From: an uncultured Phascolarctobacterium sp.
GTDB taxonomy: Bacteria > Bacillota > Negativicutes > Acidaminococcales > Acidaminococcaceae
DNA length: 14,230 bases
Assembly (NCBI GenBank): GCA_900554395.1
Contig: USHB01000014.1
Coordinates: 1-14,230, forward strand
Direction of reading: 5' to 3'
Numbering within the stretch: position 1 is the first letter of the stretch; every line of letters starts with the position of its first letter. This document shows positions 7,293 to 13,330 of the stretch, piece after piece. The translations under genes were made by a program, and so were the position numbers. The notes below the pieces were generated by a model. The model was not told the DNA's origin. It saw only the letters and a program-made list of their open reading frames with translations, and made no database searches.

Positions 7293-8327
7293 TTATTCCA
7301 TAACCCTTACGCGGAATTCTTCTTTAATTTCAGCTTTGTTGTCAGCCATCTTCTGCCAATCAACTTTTATAGCTTTATCAGAGAAGGATTTAAGTTCCGG
7401 AGCGCCTTTAGGCGGCTGTACGTCGCCGCGTACAGAGTGCATCCAGCCTTCAACAACAGCCTGCTGGCCTTCTTTGGACAGCCACCAGTCAACCATGGCT
7501 TTAGCGCCGTCCGGGTTCTTGGTGGTGTTGAAGATTGCAATCGGAGAAGGAATGATAACTACGCCGTCTTCAGGATATACAACTTTCAAAGGCTCGTTTT
7601 TGGTAGCTGCCAGTTTCAGGATGTTTTCTTCGAGAATCATAGCTGCTGCATATTCGCCGGTTAAAAGTTTGTTCTGAATTGCGGAGTTGCCTTCTTCTAC
7701 ACGGATGCCGTTAGCTTTCAGCTGGTCAAAATATTCCCAGCCGTATTTATCAGCCAATGCGCCTACTGCTACGAATGCAGTGCCGGACAGCATCGGGTTA
7801 GGCATAGCAATTTTGCCTTTCCATTTCGGGTCGGTCAAATCTTTCCAAGTTTTCGGTGCTTCTTCAGCGGACAGTTTATCGGAGTTGTAAGCGATAATCA
7901 TGTTGCTGATACGAACGGAAGACCATGCGCCTTTTTCGTCCTTATCGGTGATAACGTCTTTCAGATTCGGGGATACATAATCCAAAAGCAGGTTATCTTT
8001 TTTCAGGGTCAGATAGTAAGAAGGTTCAGCAACCATCAATACATCTGCGCCAATTTTTTTAGCTTTGATTTCGCCGGCCATTTTGGTCATAACTTTTTCG
8101 GTGCCGCCCTGGAACCAGTTAACCTTCATATCCGGGAAAACTTTGCTCATTGCCGGTTTGCAAACATTATCAATAATATCAGGGTAAATGGAAGTATAAA
8201 CCATTACCTCGCCGCTCGGACCGCCAGCTTTAGCAGCTTCTTTTTTCTCGTCGCCGCCGCAGCCTGCAACAACTGCCGATAATGCCAGAACTGCCGCTGC
8301 AGTACAGAGCCATTTTGCTTTTTTCAT
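7293..8327 (-). CDS. ABC substrate-binding lipoprotein (ferric-iron/AfuA-like)
   Basis: Extracytoplasmic binding protein and first gene of the importer cluster. The N-terminus is a lipoprotein signal: MKKAKWLCTA, hydrophobic core, lipobox VAGC with the lipidated Cys at residue 23, then a polar linker (GGDEKKEAAKAGG). The mature fold begins VMVYTSIYPDIID and contains GADVLMVAEPSYYLTLKKDN, SNMIIAYNSDKL, PKTWKDLTDPKWKGKIAMPN and SGTAFVAVGALADKYGWEYF, typical of iron(III)/AfuA-type family members. The adjacent tyrosines that bind iron in FbpA would lie around LLTGEYAAAMILEEN but are absent, so iron is not assured. The ATG at 8327 is preceded by AAAGGAG on the minus strand. Length 344 is normal. 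Downstream lie a terminator-like hairpin and the permease; upstream are two palindromes that may be control sites. Confidence 0.93.
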   Translation of the reverse strand: MKKAKWLCTAAAVLALSAVVAGCGGDEKKEAAKAGGPSGEVMVYTSIYPDIIDNVCKPAMSKVFPDMKVNWFQGGTEKVMTKMAGEIKAKKIGADVLMVAEPSYYLTLKKDNLLLDYVSPNLKDVITDKDEKGAWSSVRISNMIIAYNSDKLSAEEAPKTWKDLTDPKWKGKIAMPNPMLSGTAFVAVGALADKYGWEYFDQLKANGIRVEEGNSAIQNKLLTGEYAAAMILEENILKLAATKNEPLKVVYPEDGVVIIPSPIAIFNTTKNPDGAKAMVDWWLSKEGQQAVVEGWMHSVRGDVQPPKGAPELKSFSDKAIKVDWQKMADNKAEIKEEFRVRVME

Positions 8328-8378
8328 GAGTCTCCACTCCTTTTATGGTTTTTAGGATACTATAAATTATTTTCTCTT

Positions 8379-8394
8379 GGAATTGTAAAATTCC
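8379..8394. promoter_or_regulatory. Palindrome upstream of the lipoprotein gene (site 1)
   Basis: GGAATT (8379-8384), centre GTAA, AATTCC (8389-8394): a perfect 6-bp inverted repeat about 52 bases before the start codon. A TATAGT on the minus strand (plus 8359-8364) lies just downstream and could be a -10 element. Candidate operator; regulator unknown. Confidence 0.45.
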
Positions 8395-8406
8395 TGCTTA
8401 CATTAG

Positions 8407-8420
8407 GTAAAATATTTTAC
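8407..8420. promoter_or_regulatory. Palindrome upstream of the lipoprotein gene (site 2)
   Basis: GTAAAATATTTTAC is a perfect 14-bp palindrome. With the flanks it reads TTAGGTAAAATATTTTAC, whose left end recalls the TTAGGT half-site of DtxR-family operators, although the right arm does not match. A TTGACA on the minus strand (plus 8456-8461) lies further upstream with only a weak -10 partner. Candidate operator, unproven. The remainder of 8328-8488 is AT-rich with no gene. Confidence 0.4.
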
Positions 8421-8488
8421 ATTTTTTTAACAATTTTGTTACTTTTTGCAACTCTTGTCAAATTTTTCCATCACAAACGCACAATTCT

Positions 8489-9589
8489 TCATTTTTGACC
8501 CACAGGGACTTTTTGTGCCCCTTGTTCTGAGATTAAAAAATTCATTTCCCACGCCGGTACATAAGGGTGCTTGCGCAGATAAATTTTATAACTACTGCAC
8601 AGCCGCCAGATTAGTTCCGGCAGTTCAAAAAAATCATTATCATAATGATAGGCGGCAATAAACATTTTCGGCCTGTCACGCAGGATATGTTCCTTTAACC
8701 CCAAAAGCGCCTGCTTTTCCGTGCCTTCCACATCCATTTTAATATAAGTAACAGGTTCGCTTCCAAGCAGATTATCCATTTTAACTGCTTTGACCATACG
8801 CTTATGCGCTCCTATCAAGGTAGACTGCCTGCCGCCGCTGTCGGAAAATTCCAGCTCCGTATCTTCATTCCATACGGCTGCTTCCACTGTGCGCAAATTG
8901 GCAAGCCCTTCCGTTTTGGCACACAGCTTGCGGTAATTGCGGCGGTCTGCTTCCACAGCGGTTATTTGCGCATACTGCCCGCCGGTAAGGCTTAAAAATT
9001 CACGCACCGTATCGCCGTCATACGCACCCAAATCAAGGTAGCTTTCGTTATCATTAAAACTAAAAAGCTGCTTTAAATCACCGGCGCGTTCAGTTTCGCA
9101 CTGCCACAGGTACTGCGGCTTACCGCTCAGTTTATAGTTCAGCACGCCGGCAAACACTTTGCGCGATTGCTCATCAGCCAAATTATCATACACGCTTTGC
9201 AGGCGCTGTTCATATTTAGCCAGCCACTTAGAACTAACTATTTCGCTGCCGGCATAAAGCGGCAGATGCGGCGCAAACACAATATGTTTGGATGCTAAAT
9301 CTTTAAAACGCGCCAGCACATCCGGCAATTCACTGGCAAAAGCTATTACTATGGCAAAATCACCCAGCCGTGCTTTCACATCTGCATAACGCTCTACCGT
9401 AAAACCACGGAAGTTTTGCCCGCGTACAAATTCATCACTGGCAAATACGCCAGCCACCGGTAATTTTTCCTGCGCCATACGGTCAAGTATAGCATCCGCT
9501 CCGTTGCCCATGCCATACAGCACTAACGGCTTGCCGCAAGCACGCATATTTTCCCAAACATCATGCTGTTCTTTTATAAATTCAAGCAT
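8489..9589 (-). CDS. FkbM-family methyltransferase with N-terminal Rossmann-like domain
   Basis: Predicted SAM-dependent methyltransferase of 366 residues. The C-terminal half carries FkbM (Methyltransf_21) signatures: SAM-binding motif YLDLGAYDGDTVREF (184-198), acidic ribose-binding residue in AVEAD (211-215), and IKMDVEGTEKQALLG (283-297). The N-terminal half opens with LVLYGMGNGADAILDRM (22-38), a glycine-rich nucleotide-binding-like turn, and continues VAGVFASDE, FAIVIAFASE; this resembles the small Rossmann-like domains attached to sugar-modifying enzymes. FkbM enzymes usually O-methylate sugars, polyketides or glycolipids; the substrate here is unknown. The ATG at 9589 has GAGGT five bases upstream. 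No partner glycosyltransferase lies nearby and no clear terminator follows, so readthrough into the importer cluster is possible. There is no C-terminal targeting signal; cytoplasmic. Confidence 0.85.
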   Translation of the reverse strand: MLEFIKEQHDVWENMRACGKPLVLYGMGNGADAILDRMAQEKLPVAGVFASDEFVRGQNFRGFTVERYADVKARLGDFAIVIAFASELPDVLARFKDLASKHIVFAPHLPLYAGSEIVSSKWLAKYEQRLQSVYDNLADEQSRKVFAGVLNYKLSGKPQYLWQCETERAGDLKQLFSFNDNESYLDLGAYDGDTVREFLSLTGGQYAQITAVEADRRNYRKLCAKTEGLANLRTVEAAVWNEDTELEFSDSGGRQSTLIGAHKRMVKAVKMDNLLGSEPVTYIKMDVEGTEKQALLGLKEHILRDRPKMFIAAYHYDNDFFELPELIWRLCSSYKIYLRKHPYVPAWEMNFLISEQGAQKVPVGQK

Positions 9590-9667
9590 TTTTACCTCAC
9601 CTTTAACATTTATATATTTATTTTACAATATAACAAGCCGCCCGCACAATTAAAGCCTTAATTTTTA

Positions 9668-9696
9668 TTGACTTAACCGTTAACCTGTTTTATACT
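9668..9696 (+). promoter_or_regulatory. Near-consensus sigma-70-type promoter
   Basis: TTGACT (9668-9673), a 17-base spacer and TATACT (9691-9696), each 5 of 6 to consensus. It drives the small membrane protein starting at 9730. The -10 box lies inside the spacer of an inverted repeat (9679-9706). Confidence 0.85.
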
Positions 9697-9728
9697 TATG
9701 GTTAACTAGAGTTAGAAAGAAGGTTAAC
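9679..9728 (+). promoter_or_regulatory. BirA-like biotin operator plus extra GTTAAC copy
   Basis: GTTAACC (9679-9685), 14 bases, GGTTAAC (9700-9706) match the core of the Firmicute BirA site as I recall it (about TTGTTAACC, a 14-16 base gap, GGTTAACAA). The promoter -10 lies in the gap, so a bound repressor would block RNA polymerase. A third GGTTAAC (9722-9728) sits between the ribosome binding site and the ATG; the three GTTAAC cores start at 9679, 9701 and 9723, exactly 22 bases apart. A further TTAACC half lies at 9673-9678. The outer TT/AA bases of the consensus are not conserved. Confidence 0.65.
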
Positions 9729-9729
9729 T

Positions 9730-10215
9730 ATGCGCAGTTCCGTACGTGAAATTAGTCTTTTGGCCCTTTTAACAGCCTTTATCGCCGTCAGCGGCAGTTT
9801 TAAAATTCCTTCATTTGTGCCAGGCAGTGAATTTCAGCTTTCTGCTCCTATTGCTGTTGCTGTCTGCGGCGTTTTTGGCGTTAAGCGCTATCTTGCAGCC
9901 GGTATTGGCGCTTCACTTATCTGCCTTATGCTGGGCACGCAAAATCCTTTTAATGTTGCCATTGCCCTTTCGTTCCGTGTTGTAGTGGCAATGTGTTTTT
10001 ATGTTTTCGGCAACAGCAAAGCATTTTATATTTTATCCGGCCCTGTTGCCAGCGCCGCTGCAAGGCTTGTGCTTTCAGCCTTCATCGGCCAGGCAGCCCT
10101 GGCGCTTGTTGCAGCGGCAGTACCGGGCATGATTTTTACAGCTTTTACCGCTCCGCTTTTTGCTTCACTTCTGCGCCGCGCTTCTTTTTTACAGCCCGCA
10201 GCCAATATGCACTGA
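9730..10215 (+). CDS. Small integral membrane protein, ECF S-component-like, probably biotin-regulated
   Basis: A 161-residue, strongly hydrophobic protein with about five or six spans. The start (REISLLALLTAFIAVSGSFKIPS, then EFQLSAPIAVAVCGVFGVKR) has the layout of energy-coupling-factor transporter S components, the membrane subunits that bind a vitamin and need a shared ECF ATPase module. The glycine/proline-rich stretch usual in BioY after the second span is not seen, so I do not call it BioY. The BirA-like operator suggests biotin, a biotin precursor or a linked cofactor as substrate; that is inference. The ATG at 9730 follows AAGAAGG by 6 bases. No ECF ATPase or EcfT gene is in the window, as expected for a group II S component. 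The downstream gene has its own likely promoter. An unrelated small permease cannot be excluded. Confidence 0.65.
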   Translation: MRSSVREISLLALLTAFIAVSGSFKIPSFVPGSEFQLSAPIAVAVCGVFGVKRYLAAGIGASLICLMLGTQNPFNVAIALSFRVVVAMCFYVFGNSKAFYILSGPVASAAARLVLSAFIGQAALALVAAAVPGMIFTAFTAPLFASLLRRASFLQPAANMH

Positions 10216-10235
10216 TACTGCCATAATATTGCCGC

Positions 10236-10279
10236 TTGCCCACCGCCGCTGATAATGTTACAATATATAAGTATAGTAA
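10236..10279 (+). promoter_or_regulatory. Promoter with overlapping imperfect palindrome for the DtxR-like gene
   Basis: TTGCCC (10236-10241), a 17-base spacer and TACAAT (10259-10264), preceded by TGT (extended -10, 10256-10258). TTACAATA (10258-10265) and TATAGTAA (10272-10279) form a near-palindrome (7 of 8) over the -10 and start region, well placed for autorepression by the encoded regulator. Confidence 0.55.
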
Positions 10280-10302
10280 TTTACAGCACGGAGGTTTTAA
10301 TT

Positions 10303-10674
10303 ATGATTCTGCAGGAATCCGGCGAAATGTATTTGGAAACTATTTTGCAATTACAGCAGAAACAGGGCAAAGTACGTGCTATTGATGTAGCAGAAACAAT
10401 GAATTTTACCAAAGCAAGCGTCAGCCGTGCAATGAGCATTTTAAAACGCGAAAACTTTATTCTGGTAGAGGCCGGAGGCAATATTGTACTTACCGAAACC
10501 GGGCTTGCCAAAGCCAAAGAAGTACTGGAACGCCATAAGGTGCTTACCAAATGCCTTATTGAACACTTCGGCGTGCCGGCCGATATTGCCGAACATGACG
10601 CCTGCCGCATTGAACATGTTATAAGCCCCGAGACTTTTGACGCCATAAAAAAACATCTTACAGCAGAAGACTGA
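10303..10674 (+). CDS. DtxR/MntR-family metal-dependent transcriptional regulator
   Basis: Cytoplasmic metal-sensing repressor, 123 residues. GGAGG at 10290-10294 fixes the start at the ATG at 10303; an in-frame ATG at 10255 lies within the promoter. The N-terminal winged helix (about 1-65, recognition helix around TKASVSRAMSILK) is followed by the dimerisation helices (about 66-120). The metal-site positions follow DtxR/IdeR rather than MntR: M9 (GEMYLE; Asp in Bacillus MntR), C101, E104 and H105 (DACRIEHVIS), with H78 corresponding to DtxR H79. This points to iron sensing rather than manganese, but is inference from residue identity. There is no C-terminal SH3/FeoA-like domain, so the protein is short, like MntR. 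Its targets are not known; the palindrome over its own promoter and those before the importer are candidates. A terminator follows. Confidence 0.93.
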   Translation: MILQESGEMYLETILQLQQKQGKVRAIDVAETMNFTKASVSRAMSILKRENFILVEAGGNIVLTETGLAKAKEVLERHKVLTKCLIEHFGVPADIAEHDACRIEHVISPETFDAIKKHLTAED

Positions 10675-10703
10675 CCAAATACCAGCTACAACAGGCGGAT
10701 ATT

Positions 10704-10736
10704 AAACCTTTCTGTCTCAGGCAGAAAGGTTTTTTT
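10704..10736 (+). terminator. Intrinsic terminator between the regulator and cbiK genes
   Basis: AAACCTTTCTG (10704-10714) pairs perfectly with CAGAAAGGTTT (10722-10732) around a 7-base loop, and runs into TTTTTTT. Only about a dozen bases separate the T-run from the next ribosome binding site (AAGGAG at 10748), leaving little room for a separate promoter. Confidence 0.92.
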
Positions 10737-10761
10737 ATAATTTTTATAAGGAGTGAAGACT

Positions 10762-11724
10762 TTGTTAAAAAATTTTAGTCCGCTTCTGGCAGCAGATACC
10801 GGAAGCACAGGTTATAAACTGAGCGAGGAAGTAAAAACCGCTACGCCTTCGCTGTTAAACGCAGCACAAATCGGCGTATGCGTTTATGAAAACCCGGAAC
10901 TTGCTTCCCTGCCGGATAAAGATGCCATTCTTGTAATGAGTTTCGGCACCACATATAAAGAAACACGCAGCAAAACGATTGATGCCGTTTTTGCAGAAAT
11001 TAAAGCCGCCTGCCCCAGCGTAACGGCAGAACTGGCCTTTACTTCGCATATTGTTATCGACCGCATTAAAAAGAACGAAGGCATCACCTACCCGACTCCG
11101 GAAGAAGCACTGGAAAAACTGCACAGCGAAGGCTATACCCGTGTAGCGCTTTGCTCACTGGATATTATTCCCGGTATTGAATATGCCTATAAAACCTATG
11201 TGTTTAACCATTATAAAAACCTGTTCAAAAAAATATCCATCGGCACTCCATTGATGTACTGGATGGGACAGGAAGGACAACGCGACGATATTAAAGATAC
11301 CATGCAGGCTCTCAGCACGCAATTCCCGCCAATGGCAAAAGGCAGCGCCGTACTGCTTTTAGCGCATGGCACACCGCATCCCGCCAACGCTTATTATTCC
11401 GTTATGCAGAACCGCTTAAACGAACTTGGCTTTGACAACGCTTTTATTTATTCTGTGGAAGGCTGGCCGCATCTTGATACCGTCATTCCGCTTTTAAAGG
11501 CAAAAAACATTAAGGAAATTACCATTATGCCGGCCATGATGGTAGCAGGCGACCATGCTAACAACGATATGGCAGGCGATGATGAAGATTCGCATAAAAC
11601 AATCCTTGAAAGCAATGGCTTTAAAGTTATCCCCTACCTGCACGGCATGGGCGAAAACGAAGGCATCCGCAAACTTTTTGTAGCCCGTGCGCTTGAAGCA
11701 TGGCAGGTACTGCAAAACGCTTAA
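10762..11724 (+). CDS. cbiK: CbiK-type sirohydrochlorin cobaltochelatase
   Basis: Inserts cobalt (possibly also iron) into sirohydrochlorin in the anaerobic B12 pathway. CbiK features: AILVMSFGTTYKETR, AFTSHIVIDRIK, PTPEEALEKLHSEGY, LLLAHGTPHPANAYY with catalytic His, YSVEGWPHLD with the metal-site Glu, and AMMVAGDHANNDMAGDDEDS with the second His; the His-Glu-His spacing (31 and 32 residues) is nearly that known for Salmonella CbiK. I choose TTG at 10762 because AAGGAG (10748-10753) is 8 bases upstream; an in-frame GTG at 10753 overlaps that site. The 320-residue product has about 50 residues before the usual CbiK start; they are not hydrophobic, so not a signal peptide, and have no function I recognise. 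No other cobalamin genes are in the window and no cobalamin riboswitch fits the short leader. Confidence 0.93.
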   Translation: MLKNFSPLLAADTGSTGYKLSEEVKTATPSLLNAAQIGVCVYENPELASLPDKDAILVMSFGTTYKETRSKTIDAVFAEIKAACPSVTAELAFTSHIVIDRIKKNEGITYPTPEEALEKLHSEGYTRVALCSLDIIPGIEYAYKTYVFNHYKNLFKKISIGTPLMYWMGQEGQRDDIKDTMQALSTQFPPMAKGSAVLLLAHGTPHPANAYYSVMQNRLNELGFDNAFIYSVEGWPHLDTVIPLLKAKNIKEITIMPAMMVAGDHANNDMAGDDEDSHKTILESNGFKVIPYLHGMGENEGIRKLFVARALEAWQVLQNA

Positions 11725-11728
11725 AAAT

Positions 11729-11766
11729 CCGCAAAAGCGGCGGTTAATATATAAGTTGCGCTTATA
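11729..11766 (+). terminator. Weak hairpins after cbiK
   Basis: CCGC-AAAA-GCGG (11729-11740), then TATAAG-TTGCG-CTTATA (11750-11766). Neither is followed by a proper T-run, so termination here is uncertain. The rest of 11767-11822 is AT-rich with no gene. Confidence 0.35.
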
Positions 11767-11822
11767 AACTTAACAATTTAATAATATTTTAAAAATTTTC
11801 TGTAAATTTGTAATTTTTTTGC

Positions 11823-11852
11823 TTGCCATTGCCCGGCGATTTAGCTTATACT
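11823..11852 (+). promoter_or_regulatory. Promoter for the DcuC-like carrier
   Basis: TTGCCA (11823-11828), an 18-base spacer and TATACT (11847-11852), each 5 of 6 to consensus. The start codon at 11891 is 38 bases downstream, with AGAGG between. Confidence 0.7.
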
Positions 11853-11890
11853 GTAATCAGTTCTAACTATAAAACAGAGAGGATGATTTG

Positions 11891-13264
11891 ATGGGTATTG
11901 TAATTTCTGCACTTGTAACATTCTGGGTAGGCTATCTTATCTATAAAAAATATAAGCCGCAGCCCGTACTTTTTTTAGGCGGTATGATTTTAATGTACAT
12001 CGCCGTGCTTTGCGGCTACGGCACAATCCTGCCGGAAAAATCCGCAACAGGTTCCTGGTTCTTCGATGCTTTTGAATTCATGCGCAAAACCATGAGCTCC
12101 AACGCCGCAGGCCTTGGCCTGAACATTATGTCCGTAGGCGCTTTTGCCCGCTATATGGACCGCATCGGCGCTTCCCGCTCCCTGGTTCGCCTTACCATTA
12201 AGCCGCTTCTGGCTTTAAAATCCCCTTATCTTGTACTTTCCGGCACATGGATTGTCGGCATGTTAATCGGCCTTTGCATCAACAGTGCTTCCGGCCTTGC
12301 AATGCTTTTAATGGTAACCATGTTCCCAATTCTTATCGGCCTCGGCGTAAGCCGCCTGTCCGCTACCGCGGCTGTTGCTTCCACCCTGTGCTTTGACTGG
12401 AGCCCGAGTGATACCGGCACCATTCTTTCCGCAACCACCGCAGGCGTTGACCCCGTTCTGTACTGGACCAACTATCAGGTGCCTATCGTTATGGTAGCAT
12501 TTGTTGTTGTAGGTTTCCTGCATTATGTTACCCAGAAATACATGGATAAAAAAATGGGCCATGTAGTTAAACCGATGGAAGTTGAAAAAGCAGAAGAAAA
12601 CCCTGCCGACAATGCTCCGCTGTGGTATGCAATTCTGCCGATTATTCCTCTCAGCTTAATCCTTTCTTTCAGTTCCCTGTGGATTACCACCATTAAAATG
12701 AACATCGTTATGGCTATGTTCATCGGTCTCTTTATCGGTGCCTGCTGCGAATTTATCCGCTGGCGCGACGGCAAGAAAGTTCTCGGTGATATTCAAACCT
12801 TCTTCGATGGCCTCGGCATGCAGATGGCTAATGTAATTACCCTTATTATTGCCGGCCAGACCTTCGCACAGGGTCTGCTTTCCATGGGCACTATCGACAG
12901 CCTTATCGAAGGCAGTAAAACCCTCGGCTTCGGCCCGATGGCCATGATGCTGGTAATGGTTTCCATTATCGTATTCAGCTCCATCGTTATGGGCAGCGGC
13001 AACGCTCCGTTCTTTGCGTTTGCTGCACTTACCCCGGCCGTTGCTGCACATACCGGCCTGCACCCCGTGCTGATGCTTCTGCCGATGCACTTTGCGGCTT
13101 CCATCGCACGTACCTGCTCCCCGATTACGGCAGTTATCGTTGTTGCTTCCGGCATGGGCAATGTTTCCAGCTTCGACCTTGTTAAACGTACCTTCATCCC
13201 GATGTGCGGCGCTTTGGCCGTTACCCTGGGCATGACCTTCTACTACTATTACGCTGGAGTTTAA
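11891..13264 (+). CDS. DcuC-family C4-dicarboxylate transporter
   Basis: Inner-membrane secondary carrier, 457 residues with about 10-12 spans. The whole length resembles DcuC: a first span followed by VLFLGGMILMYIAVLCGYGT, GLGLNIMSVGAFARYMDRIG, LLALKSPYLVLSGTWIVGML, SGLAMLLMVTMFPILIGLGV, and a second half with VMGSGNAPFFAFAALTPAVA and ARTCSPITAVIVVASGMGN. DcuC proteins export or exchange succinate and related C4 acids under anaerobic conditions; the direction and substrate here are inferred. I prefer ATG at 11891, eight bases after AGAGG, over an in-frame TTG at 11888. It has its own promoter and is followed by a terminator-like hairpin and then a dipeptidase gene. Related AbgT- or YfcC-like carriers of peptides or amino acids are the alternative, which the dipeptidase neighbour could favour. 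Confidence 0.85.
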   Translation: MGIVISALVTFWVGYLIYKKYKPQPVLFLGGMILMYIAVLCGYGTILPEKSATGSWFFDAFEFMRKTMSSNAAGLGLNIMSVGAFARYMDRIGASRSLVRLTIKPLLALKSPYLVLSGTWIVGMLIGLCINSASGLAMLLMVTMFPILIGLGVSRLSATAAVASTLCFDWSPSDTGTILSATTAGVDPVLYWTNYQVPIVMVAFVVVGFLHYVTQKYMDKKMGHVVKPMEVEKAEENPADNAPLWYAILPIIPLSLILSFSSLWITTIKMNIVMAMFIGLFIGACCEFIRWRDGKKVLGDIQTFFDGLGMQMANVITLIIAGQTFAQGLLSMGTIDSLIEGSKTLGFGPMAMMLVMVSIIVFSSIVMGSGNAPFFAFAALTPAVAAHTGLHPVLMLLPMHFAASIARTCSPITAVIVVASGMGNVSSFDLVKRTFIPMCGALAVTLGMTFYYYYAGV

Positions 13265-13277
13265 TAAGTAACTTTTT

Positions 13278-13313
13278 AATAGCTGCTGCATTTTGCGGCA
13301 GCTATTTGTTTTT
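13278..13313 (+). terminator. Intrinsic terminator between the carrier and dipeptidase genes
   Basis: AATAGCTGCTGCA (13278-13290) pairs with TGCGGCAGCTATT (13294-13306) over 13 bp with one G-U, a three-base loop, then TGTTTTTG. The next ribosome binding site (AAAGGA, 13317-13322) begins within a few bases, so the dipeptidase relies on readthrough or shares this leader. Confidence 0.85.
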
Positions 13314-13330
13314 GAGAAAGGACTGATAAT

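Noticed and set aside
8400..8425. Fur box upstream of the importer
   Set aside because: The palindrome GTAAAATATTTTAC does not fit the GATAAT/ATTATC repeat pattern of Fur sites.
9730..10215. Naming the membrane protein bioY
   Set aside because: The operator supports biotin control, but the protein lacks the glycine/proline-rich BioY stretch, so the symbol would overstate the evidence.
10736..10741. TATAAT as a -10 box for cbiK
   Set aside because: It is formed by the terminator tail, no acceptable -35 lies 15-19 bases upstream, and transcription would start at the ribosome binding site. Kept only as an alternative to readthrough.
10675..10761. Cobalamin riboswitch before cbiK
   Set aside because: The leader is too short and lacks the B12-box; it holds only a simple terminator hairpin.
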